From NCBI RefSeq assembly GCF_001562015.1, contig NZ_LASA01000086.1, positions 1 through 64,000 of the forward strand: a stretch of 64,000 nucleotides of DNA. The letters are read 5' to 3'. Below, in pieces: positions 31,326 through 40,309 of this stretch. The notes beneath the pieces were generated by a model, which was not told the origin of the DNA, ran no database searches, and saw only the letters and a list, made by a program, of their open reading frames with translations. The stretch's first letter is position 1; every line of letters starts with the position of its first letter. The stretch comes from Endozoicomonas arenosclerae. GTDB lineage: Bacteria > Pseudomonadota > Gammaproteobacteria > Pseudomonadales > Endozoicomonadaceae. The translations under genes were made by a program, and so were the position numbers.

Positions 31326-32609
31326 ATGGCTGAAAAGAAAGCAACCCTCTCGATTGACGGCAAACAGCTGGAACTCCCTGTACACAAGGGCTCTATCGGC
31401 CCCGATGTTGTTGATGTTCGAAGCCTGACCGCCAACGGTCTGTTCACATACGACCCTGGTTTTGTATCCACTGCTTCCTGCGAATCCAAAATCACCTACA
31501 TAGATGGTGAGAAAGGCGTTCTCCTGCATCGTGGTTACCCGATCGAGCAGCTTGCTGAGCACTCTGACTACCTGGAAACCTGCTATCTGCTGATTTACGG
31601 CGAACTTCCTAATAAGGAAGAAAAGAAGCACTTCGAAGACACCATCATGCGTCACACCATGATTCATGAACAAATGGTCGATCTTTTTTCCGGTTTCCGT
31701 CGCGATGCTCACCCAATGGCCGTGATGTGCGGCGTAGTAGGTGCTCTCTCTGCCTTCTACCATGACTCACTGGACATCACCAACGAACGTCACCGTGAAA
31801 TCTGTGCTTATCGCCTGATTTCCAAAATGCCAACTCTGGCAGCCATGACTTACAAGTACTCCATAGGTCAACCATTCGTTTACCCACGTAACGATCTGGG
31901 CTATGGCGGCAACTTCCTGCACATGATGTTTGCTACTCCATGTGAAGAGTATGAAGTGAACCCTGTGCTGGCCCGTGCCATGGACCGCATCTTCCTGCTG
32001 CACGCTGACCATGAGCAAAATGCTTCTACATCTACAGTACGTCTGGCTGGCTCCAGTGGCGCTAACCCATTCGCCTGTATCGCAGCAGGTATCGCAGCAC
32101 TGTGGGGACCGGCTCACGGCGGTGCCAATGAAGCTGTACTGGTTATGCTGAACGAAATCGGTGATGAGAAAAACATCGATGAGTTCATCGACCGCGCCAA
32201 GGACAAGAACGATCCGTTCCGTCTGATGGGCTTTGGTCACCGTGTCTACAAAAACTTTGACCCACGCGCCAAAGTAATGAAGCAGACCTGTGACGAAGTT
32301 CTGAAAGAGCTGGGCCTGGAAGACGATCCACTGTTCAAAATTGCCAAGCGTCTGGAAAAGATTGCTCTGGAAGACGAATACTTCGTACAGAAGAAACTGT
32401 ACCCGAACGTAGACTTCTACTCCGGCATCATTCTGAAAGCTCTGGGCATTCCAACAGAAATGTTCACTGTAATCTTCGCAACCGGCCGTACTCCAGGCTG
32501 GATTGCTCACTGGCACGAAATGATCAGTGGTGAATACCGCATCGGTCGTCCACGTCAGCTGTACACAGGTGAAACCTCCAGAGACTTCATCCCGGTTTCT
32601 GATCGTTAA
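31326..32609 (+). CDS. gltA: citrate synthase (type II, NADH-sensitive class)
   Basis: Condenses acetyl-CoA and oxaloacetate. 427 residues, the length of the large hexameric Gram-negative enzyme. Active-site His and Asp appear in [20 protein letters not shown] and [18 protein letters not shown] at 31315-31319 is six bases from the ATG at 31326 and only three from the ATG at 31323, so I prefer the later one. Divergent from sdhCDAB, as in Pseudomonas. Confidence 0.97.
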   Translation: MAEKKATLSIDGKQLELPVHKGSIGPDVVDVRSLTANGLFTYDPGFVSTASCESKITYIDGEKGVLLHRGYPIEQLAEHSDYLETCYLLIYGELPNKEEKKHFEDTIMRHTMIHEQMVDLFSGFRRDAHPMAVMCGVVGALSAFYHDSLDITNERHREICAYRLISKMPTLAAMTYKYSIGQPFVYPRNDLGYGGNFLHMMFATPCEEYEVNPVLARAMDRIFLLHADHEQNASTSTVRLAGSSGANPFACIAAGIAALWGPAHGGANEAVLVMLNEIGDEKNIDEFIDRAKDKNDPFRLMGFGHRVYKNFDPRAKVMKQTCDEVLKELGLEDDPLFKIAKRLEKIALEDEYFVQKKLYPNVDFYSGIILKALGIPTEMFTVIFATGRTPGWIAHWHEMISGEYRIGRPRQLYTGETSRDFIPVSDR

Positions 32610-32619
32610 TACCGCTTTT

Positions 32620-32655
32620 GCTGGAAGTCGGAGCAGTCACCGGCTTCCAGCTTTT
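32620..32655 (+). terminator. rho-independent terminator after gltA
   Basis: Stem GCTGGAAG / CTTCCAGC with a 16-base loop followed by TTTT, ten bases after the stop. Confidence 0.75.
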
Positions 32656-32692
32656 CAACTCTCCCCGTCCTGACTCTTTCTATCCAACCTTT

Positions 32693-33610
32693 TCAACCTG
32701 AAACAGGCACCATCAGTGTCATTCTCGCCGCCTCCAGATCGTGAAAAAGTGCATCCGGGTTATGAATAATTTCCAGGGCATCATCGTTTTCATCAATATC
32801 CAGACCAGTTTCCAGAATATAGTCGTACATCCTATCCCAGCTCGCGACATAGGCGGCTTCGCTGCCCAACTTGAGATCACAAACCAAATAGCACCCTGAT
32901 ACCGTTACATAGTTGGTTTGCTCTTCATGCTCACTGATAAAACCCGCCCTGGCGACCTGATCAGAATAGCTTTCATTCAACTGAGAAACCTGAGTCACTA
33001 TCCATAAGGGCTGATCTTTTTTCGACCCTGTCATTTCATTGAATTTTTCCACGGAGTCTGTCCATGGATAGGCAATTTCACTCACCTGAAGCGCGGTGGA
33101 GGGCCTTTCTTCCAGCCTGAAACGTATATTTTTAGCCGCTTCCTGCTCCAGACAACCTGCCTCTCCTTTAATGGGATGCCCCAGTTTCAGTATCAAATTT
33201 TCAAGATACTCAGGATCTTCATGCCAGATACCTCCCCTTATCTCCTTCGCCGTAACCCCTACCTCCCTGCGCAATGACTTTGCCAAAGCCTGGGATGATG
33301 AAAAGCCACACTTATGAGCAATATCAGTGACTGAGAGAGTGGGCCATTCCGTCAGCAGTTCAAAAGCTGTCTGCAAGCGTAAACGACGAAGGTATTGACC
33401 CGGTGTTTCATGAAAAACAAGGTGGAACATCCGATGCAAATGATAAGGAGAGACAGCACAGTGCTCAGAGATCTCTTCCAGGGAAGGGGAAGGAACACTG
33501 GCAAGGGATTCATATAAAAAGGTCACAGCTTTTTCTAACCGCTTGCGCCACAAGGGCGCAAGAGATGACATCAGAATTTCTTCAGGTACCAGGTTGTCTA
33601 ATGTTTCCAT
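32693..33610 (-). CDS. AraC-family regulator with GyrI-like ligand domain
   Basis: 305 residues. Two AraC-type helix-turn-helix motifs lie near the N-terminus (LEEISEHCAVSPYHLHRMF about 43-61; VTDIAHKCGFSSSQALAKSL about 95-115), followed by a GyrI/SOUL-like small-molecule domain (about 155-305), the Rob/SoxS-like architecture found in multidrug-responsive regulators. The start at 33610 overlaps the end of the RND pump gene by about 29 bases; GGAAAG lies six bases upstream. An ATG at 33571 is an alternative. Position suggests control of the adjoining efflux genes; inferred. Confidence 0.85.
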   Translation of the reverse strand: METLDNLVPEEILMSSLAPLWRKRLEKAVTFLYESLASVPSPSLEEISEHCAVSPYHLHRMFHLVFHETPGQYLRRLRLQTAFELLTEWPTLSVTDIAHKCGFSSSQALAKSLRREVGVTAKEIRGGIWHEDPEYLENLILKLGHPIKGEAGCLEQEAAKNIRFRLEERPSTALQVSEIAYPWTDSVEKFNEMTGSKKDQPLWIVTQVSQLNESYSDQVARAGFISEHEEQTNYVTVSGCYLVCDLKLGSEAAYVASWDRMYDYILETGLDIDENDDALEIIHNPDALFHDLEAARMTLMVPVSG

Positions 33611-36600
33611 GACTGCTTTCCAATTCCTCCGGAGCCGGGCTCCGTTTGTAGCGCCCGAACGCTAATAATACAGGAATCAGAATCAGTGTAATGGGTGTCG
33701 CAAACAACTCACCAAAAACCAGTGAAACGGCTGCAGGTTTGAGGTACATGGCCTGCTCAGACGTTTCACTCAACAGAGGCAGTAAACCAAAGACAGTAGT
33801 CACTGTTGTCAGAAAGATAGCTCGCAAACGACTTCGTGCAGCTTCAACCAGTGCCTTACCCACCTCCATTCCTTCTTTATATAGCTGGTTAAAGCGGGTC
33901 ATCAGAACCAGTGAATCGTTGATCACCACCCCGGTCATTGCCATCATGCCAAACAGGGACAGCAAACTGACGGGCAGGCCCATCAACCCATGACCAAAAA
34001 TGGCTCCGGCAAATCCAAAGGGAATAACCGCCATGATAATCAATGGCTGCCAGTAGGACTTCAATGGAACAGCCAGCAACACATAGATCATGAGCAACGT
34101 CAGGAGCATCGCTTTACGGAAGCCACTCTGGACTTCTGTCATTTCTTCGAATTCACCCACCGCTCGAATCCCCACTCCGGGGTATCTCTTCTCCAGTACG
34201 GGTACAATTGAAGTACTCAATACTTCCCAGGTCTCTTCTGGCGAATTGACCGCTCGATCCTGTCGCCAATAGACGAGCACGACCTCTTCCCTGTTTCTTC
34301 TATAGATCGCTTCGGGCTCACGTGTCATGGAAATATCGGCCACTTCGCCCAGGCTGACATAATGACTGTCGCCCAAATGAACCCGAGTTTCTTTTAATTG
34401 ATCCAGAGTTCTTCTCTGTGACTTGGCAAAACGAATCAGTACTTTGGTTTCTTCACCCTGCTCCAACAGCCGATAAACTTCCAATCCGCCAAAAGCGCCA
34501 CCGGCCAAAACAGCCAACTGTCTTTTAGTCAGGCCCAGCTGACGACCCCGTTCATTGAGCTGCAACTGAAGTAAGCGCTGACCTCCCTTGCCATTATCAT
34601 AAGCATCATGAACCCCTGGCAGGCTTTTCAGACTGTCTTTTAACTCTTGAGCAACCTGTATTGCCAGCTTCCTGTCCGGAGCTGTAACCGCTATTGAGGT
34701 TCCACCTGCAAGGGATTCTGCTGAGGAAAAATTAACGGCATAGCTGCCTTCCAGCAAACCTGTCCGTTCCTTCCAGTCATTTAACAATGTATTGCCCGGG
34801 ACTTTTTTCAGCGCTTCACTGGACAGTTCTGCGGTTACTTCAATGCCGGAAGGGCCTTCAATAGACAACAAATGACGAGTAATGGGTCTACTTTCCAAAC
34901 CATAGCTTTTCTGAATATCCTCATTCGCCTGCTCAAGAGCATCGTCCAGTTTTTCAGCATTTTTTTGTGTCAGAGCCAGAGGAGCATCCTGATCCATCGT
35001 GACATTAGCCGTCAGATATCGACCGGGGATTTCCGGAAAAAACACACTTCGGATTGAGCCCTTAATCACCAGGCCATAGGCGAGCATCACAATTGAAACA
35101 AACAAAACAAGGGTCGAAACCTTGTACTTCAAGGCCCCTTTAACAACAGGTAAATAAGCTTTTCGGGTGAAATTATCAAGACTCTGCAAGCACTTACTTC
35201 TGATTCGCTCCAGCACAGATTTCAGGAAGTTCTTTTTTTCTGCCCCCTTGCTAAAACTGAGGTGGGAGGGAAGTATGAACTTACTTTCAATCAGGGAGAA
35301 AAGCAGCGCCAGTATTACTACCACCGAAAAACCTGCCAGCATTCGAGCCAGTTCGTTTTCAATCCACAACATCGGGGAAAAGGCGGCGATGGTCGTAAGC
35401 ACACCATAGGTTGTGGCTACTGCTACTTTCTCCACACCTTCCTGTGCTGCTGCTTTTGGATCGGCTATCCGTCCACGGGCTTCATGAATACTTTCCCCCA
35501 CGACCACAGCGTCATCCACCAGAATACCCAGCACCAGGATCATTCCGAACAGGGTTATATCATTGATGCTGTAGTCGAGCCCTGGCAATCCCATCAGGGA
35601 CAATGCACCCGCTAATGAAACCGGAATGCCAACCGCCACCCAGAAGGCCAGCCTCAGCTCCAGAAAAATCCCGAGAATAATTAAAACAATTAACAGCCCC
35701 TGCCAGGCGTTGGTGCTGAGAAGATTCACCTGGTCTTTTATATAAGGTGTCATATCAGCCATTACATCCAGCTGAACGGCAGCAGGCATCACAGGCCTTA
35801 AGCTCTCAAGCACTTCAGCCACCGCTTTTGACAGGTTGAAAAGGTTATCCTTTTTGCTGGTTGAAACCATTAGCGCGACGGCAGGCTCTCCCTGAAATCG
35901 GGTAATCTCATCAGTCTCTTCATAGTCCCTGCGAATATTGGCCACCTGGGCAAGCCGAATGGACGTGTTCTCACTGTTGATCACTGGAAGGTTTCGAAGT
36001 TCTGTCAGATTGTCCGCATACCCATCACCTCTCAGCAGCAGCATTCCCTGTGCCGTATCCAGCTGTCCACTTCGGTATTCCAGAGACCAGTCACTGACCA
36101 GAGTAGCCAGTTGTTCACTACTGATGCCAAAGCGCTGCAATTGTTCAGGGATGGGCTCAATGACCAGTTCAGGCGCCCTCTTCCCCAGATTCGTCACTTG
36201 GGAAATCGCCGGATGTTTTTTCAACGCCTGCTCAACCCGGTTCGCTGACTGCTGGAGCACATCATCTGACACCTCACCCGCGATCAGAACGAACGCTGCC
36301 AGGTTAGTAAACTCATTCCTGTATACTTGGGGTTGCTCAGCCTTTTCAGGAAAACCGACAATACTGTTCACCTGATTTCTGACGTCTTCCATCAGACGAT
36401 CAAGGCTGACTCCGGTACTCTTCCGGATAGTAACTGTGGCAATGCCTCTTTGTGAGGTGCTGGATATACGACTGATACCCGGCACAGAACTGACCGCATC
36501 TTCAATTCTCTGGGTAATGCTTTCATCAATCTGTTTTGCTGTTCCTCCCGGATAAACCACTGAAACCTGAAGCTCGGTGGCGTCCATCTGGGGAAAGCTT

Positions 36601-36707
36601 TCTACCCTCAGCGTACCCAGAGATAAAAGACCACCAGCCAGAATCACAATCATCAGGAGGTTGGCGGCAACCGGATTATCCAGAAACCAGCGGGTCAACC
36701 ATTTCAT
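33582..36707 (-). CDS. RND efflux transporter, inner-membrane pump
   Basis: Proton-driven exporter of the AcrB superfamily, 1041 residues with twelve helices and two large periplasmic loops. N-terminus MKWLTRWFLDNPVAANLLMI; TM4 carries the proton-relay pair in GILVDDAVVVGESIHEARG; the second half has MTGVVINDSLVLMTRFNQ. It fits the less-characterised branch of RND pumps with a single adaptor gene and no outer-membrane protein nearby. Substrate unknown. Start overlaps the adaptor stop by four bases. Confidence 0.93.
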   Translation of the reverse strand: MKWLTRWFLDNPVAANLLMIVILAGGLLSLGTLRVESFPQMDATELQVSVVYPGGTAKQIDESITQRIEDAVSSVPGISRISSTSQRGIATVTIRKSTGVSLDRLMEDVRNQVNSIVGFPEKAEQPQVYRNEFTNLAAFVLIAGEVSDDVLQQSANRVEQALKKHPAISQVTNLGKRAPELVIEPIPEQLQRFGISSEQLATLVSDWSLEYRSGQLDTAQGMLLLRGDGYADNLTELRNLPVINSENTSIRLAQVANIRRDYEETDEITRFQGEPAVALMVSTSKKDNLFNLSKAVAEVLESLRPVMPAAVQLDVMADMTPYIKDQVNLLSTNAWQGLLIVLIILGIFLELRLAFWVAVGIPVSLAGALSLMGLPGLDYSINDITLFGMILVLGILVDDAVVVGESIHEARGRIADPKAAAQEGVEKVAVATTYGVLTTIAAFSPMLWIENELARMLAGFSVVVILALLFSLIESKFILPSHLSFSKGAEKKNFLKSVLERIRSKCLQSLDNFTRKAYLPVVKGALKYKVSTLVLFVSIVMLAYGLVIKGSIRSVFFPEIPGRYLTANVTMDQDAPLALTQKNAEKLDDALEQANEDIQKSYGLESRPITRHLLSIEGPSGIEVTAELSSEALKKVPGNTLLNDWKERTGLLEGSYAVNFSSAESLAGGTSIAVTAPDRKLAIQVAQELKDSLKSLPGVHDAYDNGKGGQRLLQLQLNERGRQLGLTKRQLAVLAGGAFGGLEVYRLLEQGEETKVLIRFAKSQRRTLDQLKETRVHLGDSHYVSLGEVADISMTREPEAIYRRNREEVVLVYWRQDRAVNSPEETWEVLSTSIVPVLEKRYPGVGIRAVGEFEEMTEVQSGFRKAMLLTLLMIYVLLAVPLKSYWQPLIIMAVIPFGFAGAIFGHGLMGLPVSLLSLFGMMAMTGVVINDSLVLMTRFNQLYKEGMEVGKALVEAARSRLRAIFLTTVTTVFGLLPLLSETSEQAMYLKPAAVSLVFGELFATPITLILIPVLLAFGRYKRSPAPEELESSHGNIRQPGT

Positions 36708-37855
36708 TGCTGTACCTCACTGCCTTCCATCCACTCAGGTTGTACCCGCTGCCCCTCAAGCATTGAACTTAGAGGATAAATGATGAGTTTTACGGACTCA
36801 TCAGAGTCTGCATTTTCAGGTAAACGCACCCAGGCCCGACTCTCATCTTCATACAATTGCTGAACCTGTTTTCGCTCAAGTTCATTGCTGCCATTCAGCA
36901 TCCAGATATAACCATCTTCTGTTAGAGCCGAAGCTGGTATATCAAGCACGGACTCCATTTCCTGACCCTGAAAACTCACCGTCACCTGCTGGTCAGGCAA
37001 TAGCTGCTTCTCTCCGCTGTAGGGCTGTGAAACAGACAGCACAAGACTTCTCTGACGGGTTCTCTGATCCCTGACTGGACTGAGATAACGAACAGCGGCC
37101 TGCCAGCTCACCCCGCTGTCAGTGAAAACCTGCGCCTGACGTCCAGGCTTTAAGTCCCCCAAACGACTCCAGAGTTTTGTGGAAAGCTCTACCCGAATAT
37201 CCACTGACTGGCTGGAAGCAAGCTGAAACAAAACTTCTCCCGCCTGGACCCACTGACCCGGTGTCGCTTTTTTCTCAAGAATCACGGCAGAAAACGGCGC
37301 AGAAATACGAGTATCAGCCAACTGTTGTCTGGCGTTTTCCAAAGCACTGCCTGCAGCCTTCAGGGACAATTCCGCAGCCGCAACCTGAAGATCACGGCGC
37401 GCATAAGGTGTTTTCAGTTGACCACTGGTTTTTCTGGCCACCGTCTGTTCGTGCTTTTCTCTGGCCAGCTCCAGTCTTGCTGTAGCTTCCCTGCTGGCCG
37501 CTGCGTCCAACTCAGCCTGATAGGTAACCGGAAGCAACTGAGCAAGCAACTGACCCTGTTCAAGCAGAACACCCGGCTCAAGACCTTCCGGTAAGTTTTC
37601 CATACGACCAGAAACTGCAGCGGTCACTGCTGTTGGCCAATAGGGCTCAGTAATGCCTTGGGTCTTTACAGTCAGCGTTTGCTTGCCTGGTGTTATCTGG
37701 ACGACAGAAACAGGGAGCAATGCTAAGGAATCTTCTTCATAGTCTGATGGCTCATTACTTCCAAGGAACAACCAGCCAGTAATTATCACCAGAAATATGA
37801 GTGATAAAACAGGAAACAGCTTTTTACTTTTAACGTTACTTTCAGACGTTGTCAT
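36704..37855 (-). CDS. RND periplasmic adaptor (membrane fusion protein)
   Basis: 383 residues: one N-terminal membrane helix (LFPVLSLIFLVIITGWLFLG), then biotinyl-lipoyl-like halves (GRMENLPEGLEPGVLLEQGQ and ISAPFSAVILEKKATPGQWV) separated by an alpha hairpin (about 115-175), and beta-barrel domains. Forms the periplasmic bridge between the pump and an outer-membrane channel encoded elsewhere. ATG overlaps the upstream ABC-type membrane gene by 14 bases, so the three are one operon. Confidence 0.92.
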   Translation of the reverse strand: MTTSESNVKSKKLFPVLSLIFLVIITGWLFLGSNEPSDYEEDSLALLPVSVVQITPGKQTLTVKTQGITEPYWPTAVTAAVSGRMENLPEGLEPGVLLEQGQLLAQLLPVTYQAELDAAASREATARLELAREKHEQTVARKTSGQLKTPYARRDLQVAAAELSLKAAGSALENARQQLADTRISAPFSAVILEKKATPGQWVQAGEVLFQLASSQSVDIRVELSTKLWSRLGDLKPGRQAQVFTDSGVSWQAAVRYLSPVRDQRTRQRSLVLSVSQPYSGEKQLLPDQQVTVSFQGQEMESVLDIPASALTEDGYIWMLNGSNELERKQVQQLYEDESRAWVRLPENADSDESVKLIIYPLSSMLEGQRVQPEWMEGSEVQQ

Positions 37856-38744
37856 ACATCACCCCAACTGACAGGTCATCTTCTTTTTGGTTCGAATTCA
37901 GGCGATCAGAGATCTCCTTCAAACGAGTGAGGCTCTGCAGAGCCAGTGGCAACATAAATACCGCCTGTACGAATTCCCAGGAGTAACTGACTATTGAAAA
38001 AATACTGCCAGCCGTGACATCCATGACCTGAGTAGCGATCCAGAGGTTAAAAATGATTGCGGCTACAGCCACCAGAAATATCAGGCCATAGACGACAGCA
38101 TCTGTATCAGACAAAGATATTTCGTGCTTATTTAATAGCCGAAGATGCCTGAGTAAGCTGGTTTTTCTGCCGGACTGAAGCAGACTCACCTGTTTTTCAG
38201 ACTGACCATTAAGCAGACTGTTCAGACGGTAGATTTTTCCGTGAAACAGGGTATAAATCAGAAAAACAGCCACACTCATACTGAACACAGAAAGTGCCAG
38301 CCATTGGTGAAAGCTCGCAAGAACGATAAGGGCTATAACAATCTGGACACAGGCCGTGATCAGTTCCGGAATCTGTTCTTCCAGAAAGTCCACCAGCTCC
38401 CTGGCCATATTCAGCCTGGCATTGATGATGGAGACAAGCTGCTCTATATGACTGTCTCGAACATCCAGCCCCATACCCACACGCATCTTTCCGTAGGCAC
38501 GGGTATCATAAATACGACGCATGACCATCAATAAGGTCAGTACAACCAGAACACCTGCCAGAACAAACAGTGTATTGACGCCTCCCGCAAGAAGATCATC
38601 GATGGCTCGACCTGTCATCAAGGGAATCAGAGCCAACAAGATGTTCTCAATAAGAACCAGCCCCCAGGTAATGGCAATGGGCTTGCGGTATTGCCTCAAT
38701 AGACTCATCAAACCGAAAGAACGAACCAATGTCATCAACTCCAT
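37842..38744 (-). CDS. ABC transporter six-helix membrane domain without ATPase
   Basis: 300 residues, six helices, the architecture of an ABC exporter membrane domain (ABC_membrane_3-like) but ending shortly after TM6 (LQSLTRLKEISDRLNSN), before any Walker A or signature motif. No separate ATPase gene is adjacent. It is translationally coupled to the RND adaptor. The start is uncertain: no Shine-Dalgarno precedes the ATG at 38744, and an ATG at 38735 follows GGAG closely. Role in the efflux operon unknown. Confidence 0.8.
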   Translation of the reverse strand: MELMTLVRSFGLMSLLRQYRKPIAITWGLVLIENILLALIPLMTGRAIDDLLAGGVNTLFVLAGVLVVLTLLMVMRRIYDTRAYGKMRVGMGLDVRDSHIEQLVSIINARLNMARELVDFLEEQIPELITACVQIVIALIVLASFHQWLALSVFSMSVAVFLIYTLFHGKIYRLNSLLNGQSEKQVSLLQSGRKTSLLRHLRLLNKHEISLSDTDAVVYGLIFLVAVAAIIFNLWIATQVMDVTAGSIFSIVSYSWEFVQAVFMLPLALQSLTRLKEISDRLNSNQKEDDLSVGVMYDNV

Positions 38745-38873
38745 TTAATTAAATAAACAGAGCTAACTTAACGCCTTCAATGAAGGAAAACGTGTCCGCA
38801 ATTGCTAACTATCAGAGCCTGTCTAATCTTAAATATCGCGGTTTTTTTGATGGGTTACAGTTACTGTTTAGCA

Positions 38874-38910
38874 TCTGCAGAAGCCAGACACACGGCCTGA
38901 CTTCTGCAGA
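38874..38910 (-). terminator. hairpin after the six-cysteine gene
   Basis: 14-bp stem TCTGCAGAAGCCAG / CTGACTTCTGCAGA with one mismatch and a 9-base loop, ten bases after the stop at 38920. No T tract on the minus strand, but it separates this unit from the efflux operon. Confidence 0.55.
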
Positions 38911-38919
38911 GCTCAGGAT

Positions 38920-39225
38920 CTATTGGTTCTTCAGCAGTTTATGAGCCTTCCATTTCATCACTGCCTGGCAGACACTGGCCGTTTGTTTGCCCTTGAAGAC
39001 ATTAGCTAACAGCTTGTCCTCCTGACATCCCGACTCTAGCGTCTTAAACCCTTCCATCACTTGTTCCTGAACATAGTTGGAACCTGACTCCAGCAGGCAC
39101 ATGGAATCATGGCATTCATCCATGGTCAGGTTAAACTCCCTGTCCGCAAACGGGACACAGTTCTCGAAACGGATCCGCTGTCCGATATCGGCGGCAGTCG
39201 ACATACAGATTTTATAAACAGACAT
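38920..39225 (-). CDS. six-cysteine small protein beside the borosin-type methyltransferase
   Basis: 101 residues, no signal peptide or helix. Cysteines at 7, 23, 38, 43, 67 and 86; mostly polar helical sequence and a basic C-terminus (MKWKAHKLLKNQ). I do not recognise a family. ATG at 39225 is preceded by AGGAGG four bases upstream, one of the strongest ribosome binding sites in the window; the frame is open 24 codons further but that extension is unlikely. It follows the methyltransferase gene by 79 bases in the same direction and ends at its own hairpin. It could be the substrate or partner of the methyltransferase, but it lacks an obvious hydrophobic borosin core, so this is only a hypothesis. 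Confidence 0.7.
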   Translation of the reverse strand: MSVYKICMSTAADIGQRIRFENCVPFADREFNLTMDECHDSMCLLESGSNYVQEQVMEGFKTLESGCQEDKLLANVFKGKQTASVCQAVMKWKAHKLLKNQ

Positions 39226-39304
39226 AGAACCTCCTGGGAAGCAGCGGGACAGAAAAACTGAAGTCCATTGACGACCATGCCAGTTTACTGAAAGCATGAT
39301 TGAG

Positions 39305-40123
39305 TTATAACTCCAATACTTCTTTCCCCCTGATGACAGAACAGAGCTCTTCAGACAGTGAGCCCTGTTCAGCGTGACATTGCAGTTCGGGAATAAACAA
39401 AGTAGAAATACAGGTGAACAGATCGGGCAAAAGTTCGGATAACAACAGCCAGTCCATTCTGGGTTTCATCACAGCATAGGTAGAAGCTTCATAGATACAG
39501 ACTTTATGATCGGGACCGTAAAGCTTAACCAGCCTTTTTTTCAAGAGATCAAAAGCTTCCTGATTCACTCTGTCATGGGAATAGGTCAGATCACCAATCA
39601 CGGCAGGCTGCCAGATCACCAGCGGCCTGAAAACAGAAAAGTCGACTGACTCGAGCAGTAGATCCGTCGCCTCAACGGATTGCCAGCCATTATCTCCAGG
39701 ATCAACCAGTAGATCTGCCATTAAACAGGAATCTGCCGCAACGGCAGGTAACATTCTTGCCGAAAAACCTTCCGAGCGAGCCTTATGAATAGCTAGCCTG
39801 GTCGGATAGGCATGATTTCCGGGATGGCCGTAACTGGCCAGAACTGTATTTTTTTTCTTCCTGACACTGGCCAGCACTTCCTCGCACATAGTCTGATACG
39901 AATGAAGTCGAGCCTCTCCCTCTTTATAGTGGTGGTAGAGTGTTCTTGCGTGGGGATAGGTTTCCAGCAACCAGCGCTCAGTCAGGCTGTCCGACACCAG
40001 ATAGAAGATATCTTCAGCCCACTCCAGTGCTGAAAGCGCTTCTACCGTCATGTGGGCATACCCGAGAATACCGGTACCAATGACAATCAGTTCACCCTCT
40101 GACTCCAGATTTTCAACACTCAC
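39305..40123 (-). CDS. borosin-type peptide alpha-N-methyltransferase (OphMA/SonM-like), stand-alone
   Basis: 272 residues of the tetrapyrrole-methylase fold. It reads like the catalytic domain of OphMA and SonM: IVIGTGILGYAHMTVEALSA at the N-terminus, ASYGHPGNHAYPTRLAI with ARSEGFSARMLPA, CLMADLLVDPGDNGWQSVEA, and CISTLFIPE near the end. The catalytic set known in OphMA (Tyr63, Tyr66, Arg72, Tyr76) is present at identical spacing and, from this start, identical numbering (YHHYKEGEARLHSY). In that family SAM methylates backbone amides of a precursor peptide. No core peptide is fused at the C-terminus, so it would be a split system like SonM/SonA. GTG start at 40123 with AAAGGG seven bases upstream. 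A siroheme or cobalamin methylase is unlikely: their motifs and neighbours are absent. Confidence 0.85.
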   Translation of the reverse strand: MSVENLESEGELIVIGTGILGYAHMTVEALSALEWAEDIFYLVSDSLTERWLLETYPHARTLYHHYKEGEARLHSYQTMCEEVLASVRKKKNTVLASYGHPGNHAYPTRLAIHKARSEGFSARMLPAVAADSCLMADLLVDPGDNGWQSVEATDLLLESVDFSVFRPLVIWQPAVIGDLTYSHDRVNQEAFDLLKKRLVKLYGPDHKVCIYEASTYAVMKPRMDWLLLSELLPDLFTCISTLFIPELQCHAEQGSLSEELCSVIRGKEVLEL

Positions 40124-40309
40124 GTTATATCCCTTTGCCGATGCCAGAAGGCTCTGGACTTGTAAATAAGAAGTACAAAAGATATAGATAGTGCCCCTTA
40201 AAAAGTAAATTCAATTTTACTTATCAGGTTATCAATGGTTCCTCTAGCCCGGAAACTTCGTAAAGTGTCGAGCTTCTCGCTCTGCTATTTTTGGTTGGAA
40301 AGCGAGCAA

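Noticed and set aside
39305-40123. Siroheme or cobalamin C-methyltransferase.
   Set aside because: Shares the fold, but the catalytic Tyr/Arg set and local motifs match borosin enzymes, and there are no tetrapyrrole genes nearby, although siroheme is needed for NirB.
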